DNA of 64,000 nucleotides. Origin: Bradyrhizobium amphicarpaeae (lineage in GTDB: Bacteria; Pseudomonadota; Alphaproteobacteria; Rhizobiales; Xanthobacteraceae). The notes under the pieces are model-generated. The model had not been told where the DNA came from, did no database searches, and worked only from the letters and a program-made list of their open reading frames with translations. How positions within the stretch are numbered: position 1 is the stretch's first letter; the number at the start of each line of letters is the position of its first letter. The translations under genes were made by a program, and so were the position numbers. Below, in pieces: positions 36,624 to 44,044 of the stretch. The stretch lies in the NCBI RefSeq assembly GCF_002266435.3, contig NZ_CP029426.2, positions 6,912,001 through 6,976,000 of the forward strand, read 5' to 3'.

Positions 36624-37226
36624 CTAGACGTCGAAGAACACCGTCTCGTCGTCGCCCTGGAGCCGCAGGTCGAGCCGGTAGGCCGGCTTGCCCGCCTCGC
36701 GTACCGCGGTCAGCGTGGCGCGGCGTTCAGTGGGCACCAGCGCCAGCACGGGATCGGCGGCGTTGCCGGCCTCGTCGCTGAAATAGATCCGGGTATAGAG
36801 ATGCCGCAGCATGCCGCGACCGAACACGGCAAGGAGGACGTGCGGCGCCTGCGGCTTGCCGTCGGGATCCGGCACCGTACCCGGCTTGATGGTCTCGAAC
36901 GCGTAATTGCCGTCCTTGTCGGTGCCGCAACGGGCAAAGCCGCGGAAGCTCGCATTCGGCAGCGCACGCTTGTCCTGCGGGTCGGCGAAGCGGCCTTGCG
37001 CATCCGCCTGCCAGATCTCCAGCATGCAATCCGGCACGGCAACGCCGTCGCCGTCGAACACGCGACCCTCGATGCGGATGCGCTCGCCGGTGACGTCGGG
37101 CGTCAGCGTCGAGTTGGTGAAGGCGTCGTTCCAGGCATATTCGCCGTTCGGCGTGAGGCCATATTTGAAGAACGGGCCGACGGTCTGCGATGGCGTGATC
37201 CCGTCGGGCTTCACAGAATCCTGCAC
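36624..37226 (-). CDS. pcaG: Protocatechuate 3,4-dioxygenase alpha subunit
   Basis: A 200-residue subunit of the intradiol dioxygenase that opens protocatechuate to beta-carboxymuconate. It shows the alpha-subunit start PSQTVGPFFKYGL and the core IRIEGRVFDGDGVAVPDCML. It lacks the iron ligands, as expected of the alpha chain. It begins with a GTG that directly abuts the TAA of pcaH, with no spacer, so coupling is likely. Confidence 0.95.
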   Translation of the reverse strand: MQDSVKPDGITPSQTVGPFFKYGLTPNGEYAWNDAFTNSTLTPDVTGERIRIEGRVFDGDGVAVPDCMLEIWQADAQGRFADPQDKRALPNASFRGFARCGTDKDGNYAFETIKPGTVPDPDGKPQAPHVLLAVFGRGMLRHLYTRIYFSDEAGNAADPVLALVPTERRATLTAVREAGKPAYRLDLRLQGDDETVFFDV

Positions 37227-37928
37227 TTAATGGTTCTCCATGGGGGTGGCGTTCCTGCCGCGCAGCACGATGTCGAAGCGGTAGCACAGCGCCCATTCGG
37301 GCTGGGTGTTCTCGAGATCGAACGAGGAGACCATGCGAGCCCGCGCCTTTTCGTCCGGCACCGAGTTGAAGATCGGATCGAACGGAAACAGCGGGTCGTT
37401 CGGAAAATACATCTGCGTCACGAGGCGTGTGACGAAGGAATGGCCGAACACCGACAGATGGATGTGCGCGGGACGCCACGCATTGTGGTGATTGCCCCAG
37501 GGATAGGCACCCGGCTTGATGCTGACGAAGCGGTAGTAGCCGCTCGCATCGCTCACGGTGCGGCCCGCGCCGGTGAAATTCGGATCGAGCGGCGCAGGGT
37601 GCTGGTCGCGGACGTGAACGTAGCGACCACAGGAATTGGCCTGCCAGATCTCGACCAGCGAATTCGGCACGCCGCGGCCGTCCTCGTCGCGCACATGGCC
37701 GTGCACGATGATGCGTTCGCCGATCGGCTCGCCCTTGTGCTGGGTGGTGAGGTCGTTATCGCCCTCGCGCACGGTCTCGTGGCCGTAGACGGGACCGGTG
37801 AGTTCCGACAGCGTGTGACGCATCGGGATCAACGGCTTGTTCGGCGCGCGCTTGATCGAGCTCTTGTAGTCGGGCGACAGCGGCAGCGGATGCGCCTTGT
37901 TGCTGTCAGTGGGATAGATGAATGTCAT
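37227..37928 (-). CDS. pcaH: Protocatechuate 3,4-dioxygenase beta subunit
   Basis: A 233-residue catalytic subunit carrying the non-haem Fe(III). Ligand motifs are GYYRFVSIKPGAYPWGNHH (Tyr region) and RPAHIHLSVFG (two His). The core HGHVRDEDGRGVPNSLVEIW is typical. GGGAGGAA precedes the ATG. The other pca genes (pcaQ, D, C, B) are not in the window, while a pcaF-type thiolase follows upstream at 38059. An AT-rich stretch at 37981-38008 may hold the promoter. Confidence 0.95.
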   Translation of the reverse strand: MTFIYPTDSNKAHPLPLSPDYKSSIKRAPNKPLIPMRHTLSELTGPVYGHETVREGDNDLTTQHKGEPIGERIIVHGHVRDEDGRGVPNSLVEIWQANSCGRYVHVRDQHPAPLDPNFTGAGRTVSDASGYYRFVSIKPGAYPWGNHHNAWRPAHIHLSVFGHSFVTRLVTQMYFPNDPLFPFDPIFNSVPDEKARARMVSSFDLENTQPEWALCYRFDIVLRGRNATPMENH

Positions 37929-38020
37929 TGGCGAATTCCTCCCCGGCCAATCGTAGTCCGGCCGGACAACTTCGCCAATCATTATAGGATATAACTAATT
38001 AGGGAAAGCAGTTCCTTTCG

Positions 38021-38044
38021 CCTCTCCCCGTAGGCGGGGAGAGG
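38021..38044. terminator. Strong hairpin between pcaF and pcaH
   Basis: CCTCTCCCCG-TAGG-CGGGGAGAGG is a perfect 10-bp stem with a four-base loop. It lies 15 bp beyond the pcaF stop codon, so it probably ends that transcript. No T-run follows on the minus strand, so it may instead be a short repeat element that also terminates. Confidence 0.5.
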
Positions 38045-38058
38045 GAAAGCACAGAGTC

Positions 38059-39267
38059 CTAATTCAGCTTCTCGATCGCAACCGCCACGCCCTGGCCGAC
38101 GCCGACGCACATGGTGGCGAGCGCGAGCTTGCCGCCGCGCTTCTCCATGCCGTGGACGGCGGTGAGCGCGAGACGCGCGCCGCTCATGCCGAGAGGATGG
38201 CCGAGCGCGATGGCGCCGCCATGCGGATTGACGAAATCGGCATCATCAGCCACGCCGAGTTGGCGCATGCAGGCGATGCCTTGCGAGGCGAACGCCTCGT
38301 TGAGCTCGATCAGGTCGAAATCGCTGATCTTCTTGCCGAGCCGCTCCATCAGCTTGCGGGTCGCGGGCACCGGGCCGATGCCCATGATGCGCGGCGGCAC
38401 GCCGGCCGAGGCAAGGCCGAGGATGCGCGCGCGGGGCGTGAGACCATGCTTCTTCACGGCAGCCTCTGAGGCCAGGATCATCGCGGCCGCACCGTCATTG
38501 ACGCCGGAAGCGTTGCCGGCGGTGACCGTACCGGGGTTGCGCACGATCGGCTTCAGCTTTGCCAGACCTTCCAGCGTGGTCTCGGGACGCGGATGCTCGT
38601 CCTTGTCGACGGTGACAGGGCCGGCCTTGCCGCCGGGAATGGTGATCGGGATGATTTCTTCCGCAAAATAGCCGGCCGCGATCGCGGCGCCCGCGCGCTG
38701 CTGCGAGCGAATCGCGAAGGCGTCCTGGTCGGCGCGCGAGACCTGGAATTCCTCGGCGACGTTCTCGCCGGTCTCCGGCATGGCATCGACGCCGTACTGC
38801 GCCTTGAGCAGCGGATTGATGAAGCGCCAGCCGATCGTGGTGTCGAAGATCTCGGCGGAGCGCGAGAAGGCCTCTTGCGCCTTGCCCATCACGAACGGCG
38901 CGCGCGTCATGGATTCGACGCCGCCTGCGATCGCAAGCTCGATCTCGCCGGAGCGGATGGCGCGGCCGGCGGCACCGACCGCGTCGAGGCCGGAGGCGCA
39001 GAGCCGGTTCAGGGTCTGGCCGGGAACCGAATCCGGCAAGCCCGCCAGCAGCAGCGCCATGCGCGCGACGTTGCGATTGTCCTCGCCGGCCTGGTTGGCA
39101 CAGCCGAAGAAGACCTCGTCGACCTGCGCCCAGTCGAGGTTGGGGTGCTTGGCCATCAGCGCCTTGATGGGCGCGGCAGCCAGATCGTCGGCACGCACCT
39201 TGGCGAGTGAGCCGCCGAAACGGCCGATCGGGGTCCGCACGGCATCGCAGATAAAGACGTCACGCAT
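38059..39267 (-). CDS. pcaF: Thiolase, probable beta-ketoadipyl-CoA thiolase
   Basis: A 402-residue thiolase. The nucleophile is in NRLCASGLDAVGAAGRAI (about 90). The later motifs are NPHGGAIALGHPLGMSGAR and CVGVGQG. Length and motif order fit PcaF, which cleaves beta-ketoadipyl-CoA to succinyl-CoA and acetyl-CoA. Adjacent pcaHG supports this, although a general acetyl-CoA acyltransferase is possible. The ATG 39267 has GGGAGAA upstream; longer frames are not homologous. Confidence 0.88.
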   Translation of the reverse strand: MRDVFICDAVRTPIGRFGGSLAKVRADDLAAAPIKALMAKHPNLDWAQVDEVFFGCANQAGEDNRNVARMALLLAGLPDSVPGQTLNRLCASGLDAVGAAGRAIRSGEIELAIAGGVESMTRAPFVMGKAQEAFSRSAEIFDTTIGWRFINPLLKAQYGVDAMPETGENVAEEFQVSRADQDAFAIRSQQRAGAAIAAGYFAEEIIPITIPGGKAGPVTVDKDEHPRPETTLEGLAKLKPIVRNPGTVTAGNASGVNDGAAAMILASEAAVKKHGLTPRARILGLASAGVPPRIMGIGPVPATRKLMERLGKKISDFDLIELNEAFASQGIACMRQLGVADDADFVNPHGGAIALGHPLGMSGARLALTAVHGMEKRGGKLALATMCVGVGQGVAVAIEKLN

Positions 39268-39298
39268 CGTTGTTCTCCCTGAATGCCGCGGTCCGGCC

Positions 39299-39320
39299 AG
39301 AATTCTTCCAGAATTCTTCA
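39299..39320 (-). promoter_or_regulatory. 11-bp tandem repeat with AGAATTCT palindromes upstream of pcaF
   Basis: AGAATTCTTCC (39299-39309) is followed at once by AGAATTCTTCA (39310-39320). Each contains the 8-bp palindrome AGAATTCT, in phase with one helical turn. It lies about 32 bp upstream of the pcaF ATG, a position suited to an operator or activator site. The binding protein is unknown. Confidence 0.4.
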
Positions 39321-39494
39321 ATGACGGCGGAGTTTTAGGAGGGCGCCCGCGGCAGGTCAATTGACCGATACACGCGTGTTCCGAGGGGGCCACACGCCGG
39401 CCACGCATGCCGCAATGCGGACAACGTGGAAAACCCGCCCTCGCCGGCCAAAGCGATAGGAGCACGGGACGAAATTTTGTAGGTTGCGCCGCCC

Positions 39495-42233
39495 ATGACG
39501 ATGCAACAGCCCATCTCCGCTCCAGAGCCCGAATCCACGCCCGCGCCCCAGGCGGAAGCCGCCGCGCGAGTCACGCCGATGATGGAACAGTACCTGGAGA
39601 TCAAGGCGGCGCATCAGGGCCTCTTGCTGTTCTACCGGATGGGCGATTTCTACGAATTGTTCTTCGAGGACGCCGAGATCGCTTCCAGGACACTCGGCAT
39701 CGTGCTGACCAAGCGCGGCAAGCATCAGGGCGCGGACATCCCGATGTGCGGCGTGCCGGTCGAACGGTCCGAGGACTATCTGCACCGTCTGATATTGGCC
39801 GGCCACCGCGTCGCGGTGTGCGAGCAGACCGAGGATCCCGCTGCGGCCAAGGCACGCGGCAACAAGAGCGTCGTGCGCCGCGGCGTGGTGCGGCTGGTGA
39901 CGCCGGGCACGCTGACCGAGGACACCCTACTCGACGCGCGCGCCAACAATTACCTGCTGGCGATCGCGCGGGCCCGCGCCTCCGGCGGCGGCGATCGCTT
40001 CGGGCTCGCCTGGATCGACATCTCGACTGCCGAGTTCACCGTGATGGAATGCTCGGGCGGCGAGCTCGCCGCGACGCTGGCGCGCATCAACCCGAACGAG
40101 GCCATCGTCACCGACGCACTCTACAACGACAGCGAGTTCGGGCAGACCCTGCGCGAACTGCCGGCGGTGACGCCGCTGACCCGCGACGTCTTCGACGGCG
40201 CCACCGCCGAAAAACGGCTGTGCGATTATTTTGCCGTCGCGACCATGGACGGTCTGGCGCAGCTCACGCGTCTCGAAGCCACCGCCGCAGCGGCCGCCGT
40301 CACCTATGTCGACCGCACCCAGGTCGGCAAGCATCCGCCGCTGTCGCCACCCGCGCGCGAAGCTTCCGGCGCGACCATGGCGATCGATCCGGCGACGCGC
40401 GCCAATCTCGAGCTGACCCGGACGCTCGCGGGCGAACGCCGCGGCTCGCTGCTCGATGCGATCGACTGCACGGTGACCTCGGCGGGCTCGCGTCTGCTCG
40501 CCCAACGTCTGGCGGCGCCGCTGACGGATGCGCCGGCGATCGCGCGCCGGCTCGATGCGGTCAGCGTCTTCGTCGCCGATTCAGCTGCGCGCGAAGACAT
40601 CCGCAGCATCTTGCGTGGCGCGCCCGACATGTCGCGCGCGCTGGCGCGTCTGTCGGTCGGCCGCGGCGGCCCGCGCGATCTCGCGGGGCTGCGCGACGGC
40701 ATCATCGCCGCCGACCAGGTGCTGGCGCGGCTCGGCGAGCTCGATCAGCCGCCGCAGGAAATCGCAGCGGTGATCGTGGCGCTGCAGCGTCCTTCACGTG
40801 AGCTCGCAACCGAATTCGCCATTGCACTCGACGAGCAGCTGCCGCTGATCAAACGCGACGGCGGCTTCGTTCGCGCCGGCTACGAACCCGCCCTCGATGA
40901 GACGAGAAGCTTGCGCGACGCATCGCGCCTCGTCGTCGCCTCGATGCAGGCGCGCTATGCCGATCAAACCGGCGTCAAGGGCCTCAAGATCCGACACAAC
41001 AACGTGCTCGGCTATTTCGTCGAGGTCACCGCGCAGCACGGCGACAAGCTGATGTCGGCGCCGCTGAACGCCACCTTCATCCATCGCCAGACGCTGGCGG
41101 GCCAGGTGCGCTTCACCACCTCCGAACTCGGCGAGATCGAAGCCAAGATCGCCAATGCGGGCGACCGTGCGCTCGGGCTCGAGCTCGAAATTTTCGAGCG
41201 GCTTTGCGCGAAGGCGCTGGCCATCAGCGACGACCTGCGCGCGGCCGCCCACGCCTTCGCCCTGCTCGACGTCGCGACATCACTGGCGAAGCTCGCGGTC
41301 GACGATCATTATGTGCGGCCGGATGTGGACAATTCGCTCGGCTTTGCGATCGAGGCCGGCCGCCATCCCGTGGTGGAGCAGGCCCTGAAGCGCAATGGCG
41401 AGCCGTTCATCGCCAATGCCTGCGATTTGTCGCCGACACCCGCACAAAAATCCGGCCAGCTCTGGCTGCTCACCGGTCCCAACATGGCCGGCAAATCGAC
41501 GTTCCTGCGCCAGAACGCGCTGATTGCCCTTCTTGCCCAGATCGGCAGCTTCGTGCCAGCCACGCGCGCGCGGATCGGCATCGTCGACCGCCTGTTCTCG
41601 CGCGTCGGCGCCGCCGACGATCTCGCCCGCGGCCGCTCCACCTTCATGGTGGAAATGGTCGAGACGGCTGCGATCCTGAACCAGGCCGGCGAGCGCTCGC
41701 TCGTCATCCTCGACGAGATCGGCCGCGGCACCGCGACCTTCGACGGCCTCTCGATCGCCTGGGCCGCGATCGAGCATCTGCACGAAAGCAATCGCTGTCG
41801 GACGCTGTTCGCGACGCATTACCACGAGCTGACCGCGCTCTCGGCCAAGCTGCCGCGGATGTTCAACGCCACCGTGCGGGTGAAGGAGTGGCAGGGCAAC
41901 GTCGTGTTCCTGCACGAGGTGCTGCCGGGTTCGGCCGACCGCTCCTACGGCATCCAGGTCGCCAAGCTCGCCGGCCTGCCGCCGGCGGTGATCACGCGCG
42001 CGAAATCGGTGCTCTCCAAGCTGGAGGCGCAGGACCGCGGCCAGACCGCACGGGCGCTGGTGGACGATCTGCCGCTGTTCGCAGTCCCCTCCCGCGCAGC
42101 GGCCGAGGCCGCGCCGCCGAGCGAGGCGGAGCTGCTGATGGAAGCCGTGAAGGCGCTGCATCCGGACGAGATGTCGCCGCGCGAAGCGCTCGATGCGTTA
42201 TATGCGCTGAAGGCCAAGCTGCCGAAGCAATAG
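39495..42233 (+). CDS. mutS: DNA mismatch repair protein MutS
   Basis: A 912-residue mismatch-recognition ATPase. The N-terminal mismatch-binding domain has the Phe-x-Glu motif in [11 protein letters not shown] (about 53). The ATPase shows Walker [10 protein letters not shown] (about 661), Walker [12 protein letters not shown] (about 738) and the histidine motif [11 protein letters not shown]. Full length is typical. It is followed by glnD after about 1.8 kb, an arrangement common in Rhizobiales. Start is ATG 39495. Confidence 0.98.
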   Translation: MTMQQPISAPEPESTPAPQAEAAARVTPMMEQYLEIKAAHQGLLLFYRMGDFYELFFEDAEIASRTLGIVLTKRGKHQGADIPMCGVPVERSEDYLHRLILAGHRVAVCEQTEDPAAAKARGNKSVVRRGVVRLVTPGTLTEDTLLDARANNYLLAIARARASGGGDRFGLAWIDISTAEFTVMECSGGELAATLARINPNEAIVTDALYNDSEFGQTLRELPAVTPLTRDVFDGATAEKRLCDYFAVATMDGLAQLTRLEATAAAAAVTYVDRTQVGKHPPLSPPAREASGATMAIDPATRANLELTRTLAGERRGSLLDAIDCTVTSAGSRLLAQRLAAPLTDAPAIARRLDAVSVFVADSAAREDIRSILRGAPDMSRALARLSVGRGGPRDLAGLRDGIIAADQVLARLGELDQPPQEIAAVIVALQRPSRELATEFAIALDEQLPLIKRDGGFVRAGYEPALDETRSLRDASRLVVASMQARYADQTGVKGLKIRHNNVLGYFVEVTAQHGDKLMSAPLNATFIHRQTLAGQVRFTTSELGEIEAKIANAGDRALGLELEIFERLCAKALAISDDLRAAAHAFALLDVATSLAKLAVDDHYVRPDVDNSLGFAIEAGRHPVVEQALKRNGEPFIANACDLSPTPAQKSGQLWLLTGPNMAGKSTFLRQNALIALLAQIGSFVPATRARIGIVDRLFSRVGAADDLARGRSTFMVEMVETAAILNQAGERSLVILDEIGRGTATFDGLSIAWAAIEHLHESNRCRTLFATHYHELTALSAKLPRMFNATVRVKEWQGNVVFLHEVLPGSADRSYGIQVAKLAGLPPAVITRAKSVLSKLEAQDRGQTARALVDDLPLFAVPSRAAAEAAPPSEAELLMEAVKALHPDEMSPREALDALYALKAKLPKQ

Positions 42234-42240
42234 ACGGTGC

Positions 42241-42312
42241 CGTAGCCCGGATGAGCGAAGCGACATCCGGGACGATCATTCCCGCATATCGCTTCGCTCA
42301 TGCGGGCTACGC
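42241..42312. repeat. Palindromic repeat, family C, copy 2
   Basis: CGTAGCCCGGATGAGCGAAGCGA is mirrored by TCGCTTCGCTCATGCGGGCTACG. It lies between mutS and the membrane protein gene. It also provides the TAG stop codon (42307-42309) of the latter. Confidence 0.85.
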
Positions 42313-43107
42313 GGCCGCCACCCGCTTCCGCCGCCCGATTCCCCACAATGTCAGATTCCACGCGATGCAGGTCGCGAGCGCGAGGCTGAGGCCGATCGCC
42401 GAGCCGAAATTCGCCGCGCCGACATGTACCACGGCGATTGCCGTGCCGAATCCGAGCAGACCCCAGGCGGAGTTGGCGAGCACGGCGGCGGTCGGCGGGC
42501 CACCGATGCGCGGGTGCAGGATCAACATGATGCTGGAGAACACCACGGGATAGAGCGCGATGATGCCGCTGATGCGGGGGCCGACCCAGCCCGAGGTCGA
42601 GACCACGATGGCAACGAGGGTCGCGACCAGCGAAGCGCGCATCGGCACGTCATACCAGCGGCGCGTCACCAGCGGCATCTTCACATGGCGATAGCCGGCC
42701 AGCAGCGGAATGCAGATGCCGAACGCGATCAGATTGGCGGCGAGCCCGGCGGTGAGCGACCAGTCGAACTGGCGGATGATGGAGGCAAGCACGATCCAGA
42801 CGGCAACCGCGCTCCCACAACTCACCGCGAGATTGTGCCGCTGCGCCAGCACGACGTAGGTGAGGCACATGAAGATCGTCGCCGCATTGATCGGCAGGCT
42901 CGCCAGCGAGCCCTGCGCGATGAAGGCAGCGTCGTGATCGAGCGCGAGAAAGACGTAGGAGGGACCGGCCGAGATCGGCAAGGTCGCGACCAGCGCGCCG
43001 ATCACCGGACCCGCGCGCTCGGCGATGATCGAGGCCGACACGACGAACGCCGCCGAGATCGCCATGCGAAGGAGGAGGATGAGGAGGAAGTGGAGATCGA
43101 GGGACAT
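42307..43107 (-). CDS. Membrane protein of unknown function
   Basis: A 266-residue protein with eight or more predicted helices (first MSLDLHFLLILLLRMAISAA). One loop contains RRWYDVPMRASL. I do not recognise the family. Its stop codon is contributed by the family C repeat, so the natural C-terminus may originally have been different. The ATG at 43107 lies near the other repeat (43120-43276). It is isolated between two repeats. Confidence 0.72.
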   Translation of the reverse strand: MSLDLHFLLILLLRMAISAAFVVSASIIAERAGPVIGALVATLPISAGPSYVFLALDHDAAFIAQGSLASLPINAATIFMCLTYVVLAQRHNLAVSCGSAVAVWIVLASIIRQFDWSLTAGLAANLIAFGICIPLLAGYRHVKMPLVTRRWYDVPMRASLVATLVAIVVSTSGWVGPRISGIIALYPVVFSSIMLILHPRIGGPPTAAVLANSAWGLLGFGTAIAVVHVGAANFGSAIGLSLALATCIAWNLTLWGIGRRKRVAAA

Positions 43108-43119
43108 TCTGGCTTCTTA

Positions 43120-43276
43120 CCCTCCCCTGGAGCGGGAGGGTCGGCTCATATGGAGCGCAGCGAAATATGAGACGGGGTGGGGTGACGGTCTCTCGACGGA
43201 TACGGCGCCCGAGTGGAGAGATCACCCCACCCCGCTCGCGCTGCGCGCGATCGACCCTCCCCCTCCAGGGGAGGGT
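43120..43276. repeat. Palindromic repeat, family F (large)
   Basis: ACCCTCCCCTGGAGCGGGAG at the left is mirrored by CCCTCCAGGGGAGGGT at the right. Inside, GGGGTGGGGTGA and TCACCCCACCCC pair. The whole can fold into a branched hairpin of about 157 bp between two minus-strand genes. Confidence 0.82.
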
Positions 43277-43283
43277 TAGAAAG

Positions 43284-43793
43284 TCACATCCGCTGCATCG
43301 ACACCGACACCTTCGGGCCGTTCTTGATGGTCTGATAGACCACGCAATAGCGTTCGGTGAGCTTGAGCAGGAGATCGAGCTTGTCCTGCGGCGCTGACGT
43401 GTCGACCTCGAAGCGCAGGCGAATCTCGGCGAAGCCGACCGGAGTCTCCTTGTCGACGCCGAGCGTGCCGCGGAAATCGAGATCGCCCTCGGCATAGACG
43501 TTGCCGGTCTTGAGCGGCACCTCGATCGCGGTCGCGACCGATTTCAACGTGACGCCGGCACAGGCGACCAGGGCTTCCAGCAGCATGTCGCCGGAGCAGA
43601 GCTCGAGACCGGAGCCGCCGGTCGCCGGATGCAGGCCGGCCATCGCGATGGCGCGGCCGGTCTCGACCTTGCAGGCGATGCCTTCGCCATCGGTGGAGCC
43701 CTTGGCCTTCAGCGTGATCAGCGCGGTCTTGGGATCGGTCTTGTAGCGCTCCTTGATCGGAGCCTGCATCTGGCGCAGCTCTGCAGCGTCCAT
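43284..43793 (-). CDS. OsmC-family protein
   Basis: A 169-residue protein of the OsmC/Ohr fold. The two conserved redox cysteines are present, in EALVACAGVTLKS (about 79) and ERYCVVYQTIKNG (about 150). Such enzymes reduce organic hydroperoxides or act in sulfur chemistry. The full-length family pattern is present with a good ATG. It is divergent from glnD, which starts about 250 bp away. Confidence 0.88.
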   Translation of the reverse strand: MDAAELRQMQAPIKERYKTDPKTALITLKAKGSTDGEGIACKVETGRAIAMAGLHPATGGSGLELCSGDMLLEALVACAGVTLKSVATAIEVPLKTGNVYAEGDLDFRGTLGVDKETPVGFAEIRLRFEVDTSAPQDKLDLLLKLTERYCVVYQTIKNGPKVSVSMQRM

Positions 43794-44008
43794 TTTCGTT
43801 CTCTCCCGGAAAAATCGCGTCTGACGAACGGTATAGAAGGCGATCCGCCACGTGTCAGCCCATGATCGATGGAAGCTGCCATGAAGGCCCGGAGTTCAAA
43901 CCCGAAAATCCAGTAAATTCATCGTGTTACGCCTTCCCATCGCGGCAGGTCCCGGGCCCGTCCGATCGGTGCGACCAGGCTCGTGCGTGACCCTCTGACG
44001 AATGCCTC

Positions 44009-44025
44009 GTGACAGCGCCTGTCAC
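44009..44025. promoter_or_regulatory. Perfect palindrome upstream of glnD
   Basis: GTGACAG-CGC-CTGTCAC is a perfect 7-bp inverted repeat with a three-base centre. It ends 19 bases before the glnD ATG. This is a typical place for a repressor operator. TGACA/TGTCA half-sites suit several regulator families, so no factor can be named. Confidence 0.45.
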
Positions 44026-44044
44026 CTCTTATATCCGGTGAGAC

